Origin: Ephydatia muelleri
Lineage: Eukaryota > Porifera > Demospongiae > Spongillida > Spongillidae
Length of the DNA stretch: 64,000 nt
Direction: 5' to 3'
Assembly (NCBI GenBank): GCA_013339895.1
Contig: JABACO010000016.1
Coordinates: 3,677,767-3,741,766, forward strand
Both the position numbers and the translations under genes were made by a program. This document shows positions 46,861 through 57,876 of this stretch, piece by piece (the stretch's first letter is position 1; each line of letters begins with the position of its first letter). The notes beneath the pieces are model-generated. The model was not told the DNA's origin. It ran no database searches and was given only the letters and a program-made list of their open reading frames with translations.

Positions 46861-47399
46861 CGAGTCCATCGCATATAGAGTCCCTTTTAGATGGCCTCAA
46901 TATTAATACCAACCCTATTGTGAATTTGGGAGTGTACTAGCCCACATAAAAAGCAAGCTACATTTAAATGACCTTGTCCCATGCACTCTGACATTTATGT
47001 GAAACTCTTGCAGTTCATAAAAGATTACAAGTGCATAAAGGTGTGTTGATCTTCTATTGGGGAAGATTTGCACCTTTTTATGCTCTATGAACTTTTACTA
47101 CACTCAAAGGACACATTGATCAATGGCGATCCTGTGGTTTACCATTATTCACCATTATTATACTAACCCTCATCTTTAGACAAGAAAAATGGCTCTTGGC
47201 ATGATATGAAGTACAGCAGAATAACCAAACGAGGTTAGAGACAACAATAAATGGCATCAATAAGTCACATATGGCACTTGAGCACACATTACTAATAATA
47301 CTTCACTCGAGTGAAGTAGTATTAGTCAATTCCGAATGGAGGGGATGAAATGATGCTGAGTTGGATCTTTTTTACGTTTACACCTCAGTAATTGTGTCA

Positions 47400-48940
47400 T
47401 AAAATACTATCAACTAAACAGCATCGAGGCCGATGATGGTTGTATTGACATTTCCCTAGAGGCCTGGTATCTTGATGATGGTGTCATTGCCGGGAATAGA
47501 CAAGCAGTGATTCGTGCCCTGGGTCTTATTGAGGAGCTGGGTCCACACCTTGGACTACACATCAATCTCCAGAAATGTGAACTTTTCAGCAGAAATGGGA
47601 ATTCCCTTTTTCCCACCTCAGTAAAGTTTTCTCTCCATCCTAATATGGTCATTCTGGGGTCCCCTTTGGGAGATCTCATTCATGTTTCTAGGTTTATCGC
47701 GGAGAGAAATGCCCACTCTAAGGTTTTACTCAAGGCGGTAACGGAAGTTGCCGATATTGATCTTCATGTGGCCTTCTCACTTCTACGCCTGTGTGCAAGT
47801 TTTTGCAAGCACGTTCATCTGTCACGCACCACTCCCCCAAGCCTCTGTTCAGATTCCTTGAATTTTTGTGATGACGAGGTTCTCGATCTTGCCTCTCCTC
47901 ATATCTAGCTGTAGACATTCCCGATCCCAATTGGACACAGGCTCAACTCAGTCCCAGTATGGGAGGTTTTGGTCTTCGTTCGTTATCAGGGCACTCCCCT
48001 GCAGCTTTCATCTCCTCTTTGGCTGCTTCGGGGTTTGGTAATCTTAATCTTGATAACATTCACTTGCAGCAGGCAGTTACCCGTTTCAACTCTCAGGTCT
48101 CCCCAGGATGCTATCACAATTGAGGCGATACTTGCTTCTCCTCCACCTCAAAGTAGCTTGTCTAAAAAGGTAGATGGGCTCGCTTTTCAATCTTTACTGT
48201 CCTCCTCCTCCCAAGTTAATAAGGCACGTCTCCTTTCAGTTTCAACCCCCTTTGCAGGTTCTTGGATATCTACTATTCCCTCCCCTGGTTTGAACTTACA
48301 TTTGGATTCAGCAGAGTGACAGATGGCCCTCAGATGGTGGCTTGGTCTGAACACAGCAGGAGGTTCCTGTTGCCCTTTTTGCCCGGACACGGTCCTTGAC
48401 CCTGTAGGACATCGTGCAGTTTCTTGTAGGCATGGAGGTTTCGTGGTCACTTGGCACAACCTCCTGCGTGACATCCTGGCAGGTTTCTGTCGCCGGGCTC
48501 ACCTCTCTGTGAAGATAGAGGTCGGTTACGGCTTGAGCAGGGAGAACATCAACTCTCGCCCAGCAGACATCCTTGTTCAGAGTTGGGACAGAGGCCACCC
48601 GGCTGCTTTCGATGTCACCGTCACCTCACCCCTTACCCCTGCCATCCTAAACATGTCTAGTATCTATGAGGGTGCAGCTGGTCGTGTTGCTGAAGCCAGG
48701 AAACACACAACAATGATGCTAAGTGCCAGGATTTGGGGTGGTTGTGCATTCCTCTAGCAGTGGAGACGTATGGCAATTGGGGGAAGGAGGCACATGAAGT
48801 TTTTAATCGTCTCGCATCGCTATATGCCTTTGGTCAGACCAGCCATAAGTCAGGCCTTCTGTTGGAGATATATAGCCATGTAAATATGTCTCTCGTCAGG
48901 TCTATTGCCAGGGCCATCTTGGGACGAGCTCTAGTGTAGG
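47400..48940 (+). pseudogene. LINE copy E, best preserved (RT palm to C-terminal endonuclease-like domain)
   Basis: 5'-truncated. RT motif AWYLDDGVIAGNR has intact YLDD at 47468-47479, followed by LGLIEELGPHLGLHINLQKC. A thumb/linker region follows with frame changes near 47905 and 48110. Next is a finger of pattern CX2CX9HX4CXH (about 48371-48433), then RPADILVQSWDRGHPAAFDV TV (48559-48627), then IPLAVETYGNWGKEA and a terminal LVRSIARAILGRALV. The order RT, CCHH/CCHC finger, PD...D motif is that of restriction-like-endonuclease LINEs (R2-type superfamily); this assignment is inference. (AAT)n-like tails follow at 48972 and 49035. Confidence 0.82.
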
Positions 48941-49069
48941 TTTAAAACATAGGATAGAACATTTAGTGACAATAATAATAATAATTCTGTATGAGCATTT
49001 ATTCCATTCGTGTATTGTCTTGTATTATTATAATTTATTATTAAAATAATAATAATAATAAAATCAACT

Positions 49070-50200
49070 AACTATGTACTGCCAATTCAAGTTATAGAGA
49101 CATAACTTACAGAAGGTTAAATATCTCTTACCATCTGCACCATCAGCATGCAATGAATTTAGCCACACAAAAGAGTAACTGTTGTGTGCATATATGCAAC
49201 TATGCACGCTTGTACCCTACATGTAACAATCACAGAGTCTATGAGGATACAAGTACTGTTATCAAATCTGTGGAAATCCTGTTCTGCAATGATTTAATGA
49301 ACAGGACCTCCATCTATACTGAAATTTCATTCTCAAAATAGGTATACATGTAAGTGCACTAGGAGGTGAACGCTTACAAGCACGGTCTGCCTGCTGCCAC
49401 CACATATACAGTTATTTAGGATATAAGATGTGCATTTCATTACACCATGTATCACAACAGGTATTCAATGCTGCCCTAAAAATACTGCCCTCATGCACGC
49501 ATGCACACTACATAGTGACAGCAGTAGGTCTTTTAAGATTTATTACCCCTTGAACATGGTTCTGCTGCTGGAACCCAATCACAATTCTTATATCAAACAC
49601 TTCACCTTCAAATGTTTTGTACAGATAATATCAATGAGTCACAAAGCATGACGTACTTGAAAGTCTACATGTACACGCACAGCAATGCATGCATGGAGGA
49701 TCGCATGGCAATGGGCCATTCTATTTAATAACTGTGCAAGGGGATGGTGGTTTTTTGCTGCAAAGCAAGCACTGTTGCGAATGCCTGTTCTTGGGCGTGC
49801 CCACAGCCGGATTTTGCAGTCATGCACGATCGTGCTATGGATCTTTGCAGAATCATCATGTACGAAAAATCAATGATTTTCATTCATGCATCCCATCCAA
49901 GATCCATGCATGAACCTGAATGGATTATGCATGTGTATACTTGAATTTCTGACACATGCATGCATCGTGCACAGAATGCATGTATCGATCAATAACAGCT
50001 AGCTAATGAAACTCGCTGGTTTCATTTCCTGCTGCTGCAGCTGATGTCAATCAAAATTGCTTCATAGAACGACAGTTAGCAGCGGTTCTTTTCCTTTCCC
50101 GTTCCATTAACAATGCCAGTCCCCATATTTGATCAGAGACCGCTGGCCAAATTGTCACTATAGATGTGCACTATACATGTAATTAACGCACTGATTCTAC
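49070..50200. other. Intergenic stretch, nothing recognised
   Basis: Rich in CATGCATG words; no credible gene. Confidence 0.45.
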
Positions 50201-50785
50201 CTACATACATGAGTTTTAATCCAGCGGGGGCTGGGGCAGAGATAATATATATATTATCTCTGGTTGGGGTGCAATAACACCGGGCCTGTAAACAATACTG
50301 AACTGATTGTCCCATCAGTTGTATTCAGCGAAACTAGCGCATTGCTGGTCTCGAACACTCCGCCATCATCATCGTCTATAGTGCATCGCAAACGCTGCGG
50401 CTCATAACTCACATCATATTGACTGTCATCATATTTTTAAAAAACTATCGTTTCATTAGGCCGATGGTATTGTTGAAAAAAAAAGAGTCCGTCATTTCGA
50501 CCCGATCCGGATGTGTGCTCCTTCTTTTCACCATACGATAATCAACCTTATACCAAAGCATTCACGTCGACCCGATCCGGATGTGTGTTCCTTCTTTTCA
50601 CCATTCTGGTGCATACGATAATCAACCTTGTACCAAAGCATTCACGTGTCGCGATGAGCACAATTTTACATTAGCCAAAAAAGCTTTGTATTGCAATTAC
50701 GCACGCTCGTTTGAATTAAGACTCCACACCCGATCAATGGGGTCATTTCCTGCATTGGTAAATATCACCCACATTCAGGAGCTTG

Positions 50786-50794
50786 TATATAAAG
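50786..50794 (+). promoter_or_regulatory. TATA box, peptide gene copy 1
   Basis: TATATAAAG 60 bases before the ATG, in a block conserved in every copy (CTTGTATATAAAGCAGTTAG). A second conserved motif, CGACCCGATCCGGATG, lies about 280 bases upstream of the ATG (near 50567). Confidence 0.75.
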
Positions 50795-50845
50795 CAGTTA
50801 GCTCGCTACATTGGTACTACGTGAACACAGCTGGGAGTGAGGAGA

Positions 50846-51106
50846 ATGAGATTGGAACTAGTTTGTGCGTTGTTGGTGATTGCTGCGGTTTCCATCGCTA
50901 CCTCAGCAGAGGATATTGGCAGTCGAAATGATGTCGATGATGAAAGGAGCGTTCGAGATGCCCTCGTCAGTGATGATGGGGAGAGCGCACTAGGCGATGA
51001 TGACGGACGGAGCGTTCGAGATGACAACCGCCACTGTCGCGCATGCTATCATTGCCGTCGCCACAAGCCCCACCGCCTTTGTCGTCATTTATGCCACCGT
51101 TGTTAG
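50846..51106 (+). CDS. Secreted six-cysteine peptide precursor, copy 1
   Basis: 86 aa. Signal peptide MRLELVCALLVIAAVSIATS ending near AxA-like SAE; acidic pro-region with two RSVRD sites (RXXR, furin-type) about residues 34-38 and 55-59; C-terminal very basic His/Arg/Cys-rich peptide with pattern CX2CX2CX8CX3CX2C ending in Cys86. Start taken at the ATG following GGAGA, because an upstream GTG in frame is not a eukaryotic start and the signal peptide begins here. The acidic pro-part would neutralise the basic mature part, as in many antimicrobial-peptide precursors. Function is unknown; host defence, venom-like or metal-binding roles are all guesses. I recognise no named family. Confidence 0.75.
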   Translation: MRLELVCALLVIAAVSIATSAEDIGSRNDVDDERSVRDALVSDDGESALGDDDGRSVRDDNRHCRACYHCRRHKPHRLCRHLCHRC

Positions 51107-51518
51107 GTCAGTATATGCATGTACATGTACGTGGTTCCCCATTTCAGTGCATGCGTTTTGCTCTCGCCGCAGACGGGACTCTGAACACATTTTGTGAAAC
51201 TGCTTAACTATTGAGGACATTGCTATCAACTTTACCTCTTTGCTTACATGTTAGCTATGACATCTGCATTTGAATTTTTTTTTTTCGCTATAAAAGAAGC
51301 CAGCCCACTTGGCGTTGTGCGCACGTGTAAACCAATGAGGACAGTAATTTCCACACGTGCAAAACGGCATGTAGCTTTGATGAAGCGGAAGTTCTGACCG
51401 TCGTCATCGACCACATGACCTACATAGCTACTTACATATTAACTTGACGAAACATGTGACGTGGCGGTGAATCATATAAGAAGATATAATTGGAACGTTC
51501 TATACGAAAATGGGTCTT

Positions 51519-52164
51519 CGATTAACGCTATCGACATCCTATTTTCACCACTTCATACTACACCATTTCTCTACAGTAAAATGCATTTTGGAGTCTTGGA
51601 CTATATCCGTGCCGACGTTCCTACGTGCGATACCCCCTGGGGTTCAAAACTACCATATCTTCGTGTAGGAGTAATCAAATCGCTTCTAATTCGGTTTGTA
51701 GGTGGAGAGGTCCTATATCTATCTATTTGTTCTGTTCGTTAATTTTTATGCAATCCGTTACGGAGATACAGTTGAACAAACTACGTGCACATTTTCGCGC
51801 TCGTTTCGCGCCAATGATTTGGGCAAATTGCGCTCCGCTCAATGTATGGGGAGGCGGGGATTATTACATTGGCGCGAATCAAGCGGGAAAACGTGCACGT
51901 AGTTTATTCAACTGTATCTCCGTAACAGATGGCATAAAAATAAACGAACAGAACAAATCGATAGATATAGGACCTCTCCACCTACAAACCGAATTAGAAG
52001 CGATTTGATTACTCCTACACGAAGATATGGTAGTTTTGAACCCCAGGGGGTATCGCACGTAGGAACGTCGGCACGGATATAGTCCAAGACTCCAAAATGC
52101 ATTTTACTGTAGAGAAATGGTGTAGTATGAAGTGGTGAAAATAGGATGTCGATAGCGTTAATCG
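51519..52164. mobile_element. Long palindromic MITE, ~300-bp arms
   Basis: CGATTAACGCTATCGACATC at the left is exactly inverted at the right end, pairing nearly all the way in to about 51800/51890 around a GC-rich centre. It separates two forward peptide-gene units. Open frames in both directions are mirror images and not genes. Confidence 0.9.
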
Positions 52165-52408
52165 TTGGGAAGTTATAGCGATGCAAACGTGATGCATTTT
52201 TATAACATTTTTATAATATATGAGTGGTGCAATTCTCTCGTGAACTGTCCCGTATATCTTCCGAAATATTAACGCTATCGGGTTCCTATTTTTAACACAA
52301 CATACCACACCATTACTATACGTGAAAATCCATTTTGGTGTCTTACACATGCGGGGTACCGACGTTACAAGGTCCGATACCCCGTAGGGTTCAAAACGGC
52401 CACATCTT

Positions 52409-52854
52409 CAGGTAGGAGTGTCCAAATCGGTTCAAAATAGGTACCTATGTAGAAGGGTCCTACCGCTATTGTTCGTTAATTTTTGCTTTATCCGTTATAT
52501 AGAGATACAAGTGTGCAAAGTAATTGCGGGCGTTACGCGCCATTAACGTATTACGAGGATCCTCGAAGCCCGTCGTAATACGTTAATGGCGCGTAACGCC
52601 CGGGAAATATGCAATTACTTTGCACACTTGTATCTCCATAACGGATAAAGCAAAAATTAACGAGCAAATCAATAGCGGTAGGTATGGTAGTCTCGTACCC
52701 AGACCCTGATTCCCACAGCATTACATCACCGCTACGTGGTATCACTTTCCACGTAGCGGTGATGTAATCCATCCGCAGCTGTGGGAATCAGGGTCTGGGT
52801 ACGAGACTATCTACATGGGTACCTATTTTGAACCGATTTGGACACTCCTACCTG
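52409..52854. mobile_element. Second palindromic MITE family, disrupted by a smaller MITE
   Basis: CAGGTAGGAGTGTCCAAATC at 52409 is inverted at 52854; centre near 52558 (GGATCCTCGAAG). Arms include GCGTTACGCGCCATTAACGT. Half-elements of the same family sit at 61310-61480 and 61811-61990 in the large inverted duplication. Confidence 0.85.
52688..52809. mobile_element. Small hairpin MITE nested inside 52409-52854
   Basis: TAGTCTCGTACCCAGACCCT ... inverse at right end; internal CCACGTAGCGGTGATGTAAT also pairs. It replaces a few bases of the host MITE arm. Confidence 0.9.
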
Positions 52855-52952
52855 CAATAACACCGGGCCTGTAAAAAATACTGAACTGATTGTCCCATCA
52901 GTTGTATTCAGCGAAACTAGCGCATTGCTGGTCTCGAACACTCCGCCATCTT

Positions 52953-53068
52953 GTCTCGTACCCAGACCCACGCCAGAGCAGCGGATGGATTACAGCACCG
53001 CTACGTGGAAGTCCACGTAGCGGTGATGTAATCCATCCGCTGCTGTGGCGTGGCTCTGGGTACGAGAC
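52953..53068. mobile_element. Small hairpin MITE, second copy
   Basis: Same ends GTCTCGTACCCAGACC and same ACGTAGCGGTGATGTAATCC core as 52688-52809, inserted in the upstream region of peptide gene copy 2. Confidence 0.9.
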
Positions 53069-53503
53069 TATCTGCACTCATCATTGTCTATAGTGCATCG
53101 CAAACGCTCCGGCTCATCATATTGACTGCCATCATACAACTATCGTTTCATGAATTTCATTAGGCCGATTGGTATTGTTGAAAAAAAGAGTCCGTCATTT
53201 CGACCCGATCCGGATGTGCATGTGTTCCTTCTTTTCACCACTCTGGTGCATACGATAATCAACCTTGTACCAAAGCACCAAAGCATTCACGTCGACCCGA
53301 TCCGGATGTGTGTTCCTTCTTTTCACCATTCTGGTGCATACGATAATCAACCTTGTACTAAATCATTCACGTGTCGCGATGAGCACAATTTTACATTACA
53401 TCACGAGCACAGTCACAATTACGCACGCTCGTTTGAGGACTCCACACGCGATCAATGGGGTCATTTCCTGCATCGGTAAATATCACCCACATTCAGGAAC
53501 TTG

Positions 53504-53512
53504 TATATAAAG
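53504..53512 (+). promoter_or_regulatory. TATA box, peptide gene copy 2
   Basis: TATATAAAG, 61 bases before the ATG. Confidence 0.75.
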
Positions 53513-53564
53513 CAGTTAGCTCGCTACATTGGTACTTACGATAACACAGCTGGGAGTGAGGAGA

Positions 53565-53825
53565 ATGAGATTGGAACTAGTTTGTGCGTTGTTGGTGATT
53601 GCTGCGGTTTCCATCGCTACTTCAGCAGAGGATATAGGCAGTCAAAAGGATGTCGATGATGAACGGAGCGTTCGAGATGCCCTCGTCAGTGATGATGGGG
53701 AGAGCGCATTAGGCGATGATGACGGGCGGAGCGTTCGAGATGACAACCGCCACTGTCATGCATGCCATCATTGCCGTCGCCACAAGCCCCACCGCCTTTG
53801 TCGTCATTTATGCCACCGTTGTTAG
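53565..53825 (+). CDS. Secreted six-cysteine peptide precursor, copy 2
   Basis: 86 aa, same signal peptide and cysteine pattern as copy 1. Differences: GSQKDVDD for GSRNDVDD, and HCHACHHC for HCRACYHC. Most changes hit Arg/His positions in the mature part while all six cysteines and both RSVRD sites stay. Confidence 0.75.
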   Translation: MRLELVCALLVIAAVSIATSAEDIGSQKDVDDERSVRDALVSDDGESALGDDDGRSVRDDNRHCHACHHCRRHKPHRLCRHLCHRC

Positions 53826-54694
53826 GTCAGTATATGCATGTACATGTACGTGGTTCCCCATTTCAGTGCGTTTTGCTCTCGCCGCAGACGGGACTCTGAA
53901 CACATTTTGTGAAACTGCTTAACTATTGAGGACATTGCTATCAACTTTACCTCTTTGCTTACATGTTAGCGGCTATGACATCTGCATTTGATTTTTTTTT
54001 TTTCGCTATAAAAGGAGCCAGCCCACTTGGCGTTGTGCGGACGTGTAAACCAATGAGGACAGTAATTTCCACACGTGTTAACAGGAGTGCAAAACGGTTG
54101 ATGAAGCGGAAGTTCTGATTTCGTCATCGACCACATGACCTACATAGCTACTTACATATTAACTTGACGAAACATGTGAGGTGGCGGTGAATCATATAAG
54201 GCAGGACCCGATGCATGATACAACACGGACCGAGTTACTTCAAAATCGACTGACCCAATTTAGCATTTAGTATTCCCACACTGGACCTCGAGACAGTATT
54301 TGCTGTGTGCATGTGACACATTGTACTATCGAGGGGACAGTATAGCACTGCCAACGATCATTTGATTCGAAGCTACTATATCTCCGATGACGCACAAAGA
54401 CTCGCGTGACATGCCATGCACTATTGGTTTACGTTTATGCACTTACATGCAGCCTACATCGTTACTAACATGACAAAAACTGACATTTTTGGCTCTGCTT
54501 TGCAGTTATACATGTATATAGGGCTATACAATACGCAGGGTATAATAAATCCCCGTGGATATTATGAATATCAAACCTAACCACCTTAGAAAACTTATAT
54601 GCCCTCTATCCTCCTGCACGGTCATCAATATTACATACTGTATATGGGATCACAGATTGTGTAGTCCCATACGGATCGTTTCCGCGTAAAGGAA

Positions 54695-54895
54695 CCTAAC
54701 GCACGTTTTTTCAAGATTTCGATTCGTTTTCTATTCTAGAATATTCTCTACACATTGCTTCTTACCAGTTGTAAGGCGCTGAATTTTTAATTAGCCATGC
54801 ATTTCAACGCAAGCGTTACATTTCTATTGCGCGTAGTGGAAATTTTATAATGTATGCACTAGGTCCTTTTTCGCGGAAACGATCGCATATAATAT
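54695..54895 (+). repeat. Dispersed repeat, copy 3
   Basis: Closest to 12120-12361: TTTTTTCAAGATTTCGATTC, CTACACATTGCTTCTTAC, TTTCAACGCAAGCGTTACAT, TTTTTCGCGGAAACGATC. Confidence 0.7.
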
Positions 54896-55658
54896 CTCAT
54901 GCATGACCATGCATGCAGTGGGATGGAGGGCATATCAGTGGTTAGGTTTGATATCCAGGGGGATTTATTAATTGTCCAGGGGGATCCATATCCCTATGTA
55001 TTGTATAGTATAACTAACTGCCAAGCAGTGCCAAAAATAAATAAATAAATAAATAAACACCGAGAACGAACAATTTGTCAGATTTTGTCATGTTAGTAAT
55101 AAGACGACGTAGGCTGCATGTAAGGCACAAACGTAAACCGTAGTGCACGACATGTCACGCGATTCTGTGGGCATCATCGGAGGTAGATCTTCCATGAGCT
55201 TTGCCATTTAATCTAGGTTATTATAAAGCCTTTCGAGATCAGTGCTATAACAACAAGCGAGGAGTTAAAATGTGTCACGTAAACATACGCAGCAAATATT
55301 GTCCCCTGGTACAGTGTGTAGATACTAAATGAGGTCAATCGATTTTGAAGAGGGCCGCATTGTACCATGCATGTGTCAACCGCACCGGGTCCTGCATGGA
55401 AATTATTGCCCTGATTAGTTTACACGCGCGCAATATTCTCCGTACGCCCCTTAATTAATAGCCGCGAGAAATTCAAATACAGATGCCATAGCTAACATGT
55501 AAACAAAGCAAAAAAGTTGCTAGCAATGTCCTCAATAGTTGAAGCAGTTTGACAAAAGGCCCGATTGTGTTCAGAGTCCCTTCTGCGGCGAGGCAACATC
55601 GATAATTTCATGACGCACTGAAATGGGGAACCACGTACATGTGCATGCATATACTGAC

Positions 55659-55919
55659 CTAACAACGGTGACATAAATGACGACAAAGGTGGTGGGGCTT
55701 GTGTCGACGGCAATGATAGCATGCGCGACAGTGGCGGTTGTCATCTCGAACGCTCCGGCCGTCATCATCGCCTAGTGCGCTCTCCCCATCATCACTACCG
55801 AGGGCATCTCGAACGCTCCTTTCATCATCGACATCATTTTGACTGCCAATATCCTCTGCTGAAGTAGCGATGGAAACCACAGCAATCACCAACAAAGCAC
55901 AAACTAGTTCCAATCTCAT
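55659..55919 (-). CDS. Secreted six-cysteine peptide precursor, copy 3
   Basis: 86 aa on the minus strand; intact signal peptide, two RSVRD sites and six cysteines. Variants: [22 protein letters not shown]. Confidence 0.75.
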   Translation of the reverse strand: MRLELVCALLVIAVVSIATSAEDIGSQNDVDDERSVRDALGSDDGESALGDDDGRSVRDDNRHCRACYHCRRHKPHHLCRHLCHRC

Positions 55920-55970
55920 TCTCCTCACTCCCAGCTGTGTTCACGTAATACCAGCGTAGCGAGCTAACTG

Positions 55971-55979
55971 CTTTATATA
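55971..55979 (-). promoter_or_regulatory. TATA box, peptide gene copy 3
   Basis: CTTTATATA on the plus strand (TATATAAAG on the coding strand), same spacing as in the other copies. Confidence 0.75.
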
Positions 55980-56404
55980 CAAGCTCCTGATACTTACCAA
56001 TGCAGGAAATGACCCCATTGATCAGGTGTGATCCAGGGTTTGAAGTCTTCAAACGAGCGTGCGTAATTTCAATTTTTGATTGCGGTTGTGATGTAAAATT
56101 GTGCACACGTGAACGCTTTGGTACATCTTGGAGTGGAGGAACACACTAAGGCATCCGGATCGGGTCGAAATGACGAACTCTTTTTTTCAACGGTACGAAC
56201 TCTATTGTGAAGCCACATGAATATTCATGACAACGATACTATTTTGGAATGCTAGAAATATTGGAACAATAATTTTGGAACAGTGTCCCTGCTCAAGGAT
56301 GGGAGGATGTAGATGCACTACACAGGTACTTAAATCAGTATGGAGTCATGTTCCAAAAATATGTTATGACGACTGCTACAAAATGCATCCAAAAAATTGT
56401 TCCA

Positions 56405-56515
56405 ATCATGATGGCAGTCAGAATGATGTGGATTATGAACCGGAGCGTTCGCGATGCACACTATATAGACGACGATGATAGTGGAGCGTTCGAGATGGCT
56501 CTCGACGGGCAGTGC
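56405..56515 (+). pseudogene. Relic of a peptide gene
   Basis: GGCAGTCAGAATGATGTGGA, GGAGCGTTCGCGATGC and GGAGCGTTCGAGATG parallel the pro-region codons, without signal peptide or cysteines. A sister relic is at 41195-41260. Confidence 0.6.
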
Positions 56516-56763
56516 ACTAGGTTCGCTCAATACAGTCGGGACAATTATTTTTATACAGGCCCCAAGCTATTGCATCCCATCCCCCGTTGGATATAAAACT
56601 CAGCTCGGCAGATTTCTGCATAAATTATATGTGGGTAGAATCAGTGCGTTAATTTTGTGCCGTATTCAGGTAGAAGTATAATGTACCATGCAAGATGTGC
56701 ATTCAGACATGTGATTGATGGGTAGATGCAACAGAAAAATATTATAATGGTCCTTTTCTCCAG

Positions 56764-56851
56764 CAAAGTACCTATTATCACATTACATGTGGAAAATACA
56801 ACAAGCTAATAGGATGGCAATATTCTCGTTGCGAAAAGACCTGTTCAGTTT
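56764..56851 (+). pseudogene. Decayed duplicate of WDR24 exon 24
   Basis: Retains the acceptor (TTTCTCCAG) and a GTGAGT donor but has two ~9-base deletions, a 1-base loss before the donor, and two Cys codons changed to Tyr (TGC to TAC, TGT to TAT). The frame and zinc ligands are destroyed; no other WDR24 exon lies nearby. Confidence 0.92.
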
Positions 56852-56987
56852 GTGAGTGAAATTAGTGCAGAACTCATTGTTTATTAATAGTGTGGGGAAT
56901 ATTGGAGTGTTTATATACTATGCATAAAACTATACTTCATTTGAGTAGTTGCATAGGCATGCGAACACTGAGTATACATGTATGTGT

Positions 56988-57037
<50 letters not shown>

Positions 57038-57687
57038 TTGTCAGTTTCAATCTAAAAATCAAGAGTTTTAGATAATAGCATCTTGTCCATATTAATTTGG
57101 TTGGTATGGTTTAGTAACTAGTATCGTTACATACTAGATAAAATATAATATGGCTTCTGAATGATTTGAATACATGTAGATGATTTGTATACAAATAAGC
57201 TGCATTGTACCTGTGTATATGTATGTTCATTGGATGTATGGATAGTGTTGCATGCCTATTGCTAAATCTGCTACACAACTATGACAGTTTGTTTGTGAAG
57301 GATAGAACTTTAAGTATTAGAGCAAAGATTGGAACTTGTTTGACAATGAAATTAACAAATGATGTAGCTCAGCCTTCTTCCTGGTGGAAGTAATCATCTC
57401 AGGATTGCACATCAACTCCCTCATACAAGACTTTTGCAAGAGTCTTCAGGGTATCGTGATGAATGTGATGATGTTCTCTGTTTTCTTCTAAAGCGCCAAA
57501 AGAGTTAAATCATGTTGTTATGAGAACTTACAGGAGATATGCCAAACAATGTGTTTCTTATATTTGTGAACCTTGCTGCTATAGTACTTTACAAGAAATG
57601 GAAATTCTTGTAGAATTGTGTATAAATGACACACAGCACCTGGCTATTTTGAAGAGCTAACGCTGTATGACACTTTTCATATTGGGG

Positions 57688-57876
57688 GAGGGGGGAGGGG
57701 AGTCGACATTGGTGCAATTGGTAGAACATTGGGCTTGGAAGCATGGGTACCTGGGTTCAATCCGGGGTAAGGCATCTTTCTTTATTTCAAGAAGATGTAT
57801 GAAGATGCTAAGTACAGAGCTGAGCTGCAAGATGCTAAGCCCCTCCTACCTGAAGTGATTGATTTTGCAGAAACCT
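57688..57876 (+). mobile_element. tRNA-derived SINE-like element, cut by the assembly gap
   Basis: A-box-like TGGTGCAATTGGTAGAACAT (57710) and B-box GGGTTCAATCC (57753) at Pol III spacing, followed by GGGGTAAGGCATCTTTCTTT. Related degenerate copies lie at 63743-63870 (+) and 59424-59550 (-). Confidence 0.6.

Larger units (their letters stand above)
55126..57610 (-). repeat. Segmental duplicate block B
   Basis: Partner of 38557-42380: intact peptide gene (minus), decayed second peptide-like stretch at 56405-56515, WDR24 exon-24 pseudo-exon, shorter GT run, and the segment ending near 57610. The last part is shared again by 59640-60075 and 63220-63655. Confidence 0.82.

Noticed and set aside
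50806-51027. Antisense Ser-rich frames ([17 protein letters not shown]...) opposite every peptide gene
   Set aside because: Mirror of the coding strand; no signal peptide, no promoter on that strand, and the TATA box and start context support the other strand.
51522-52186. Opposing frames with identical peptides (IDILFSPLHTTPFLYSKMHF...)
   Set aside because: Identical on both strands because the DNA is palindromic; no start or homology support.
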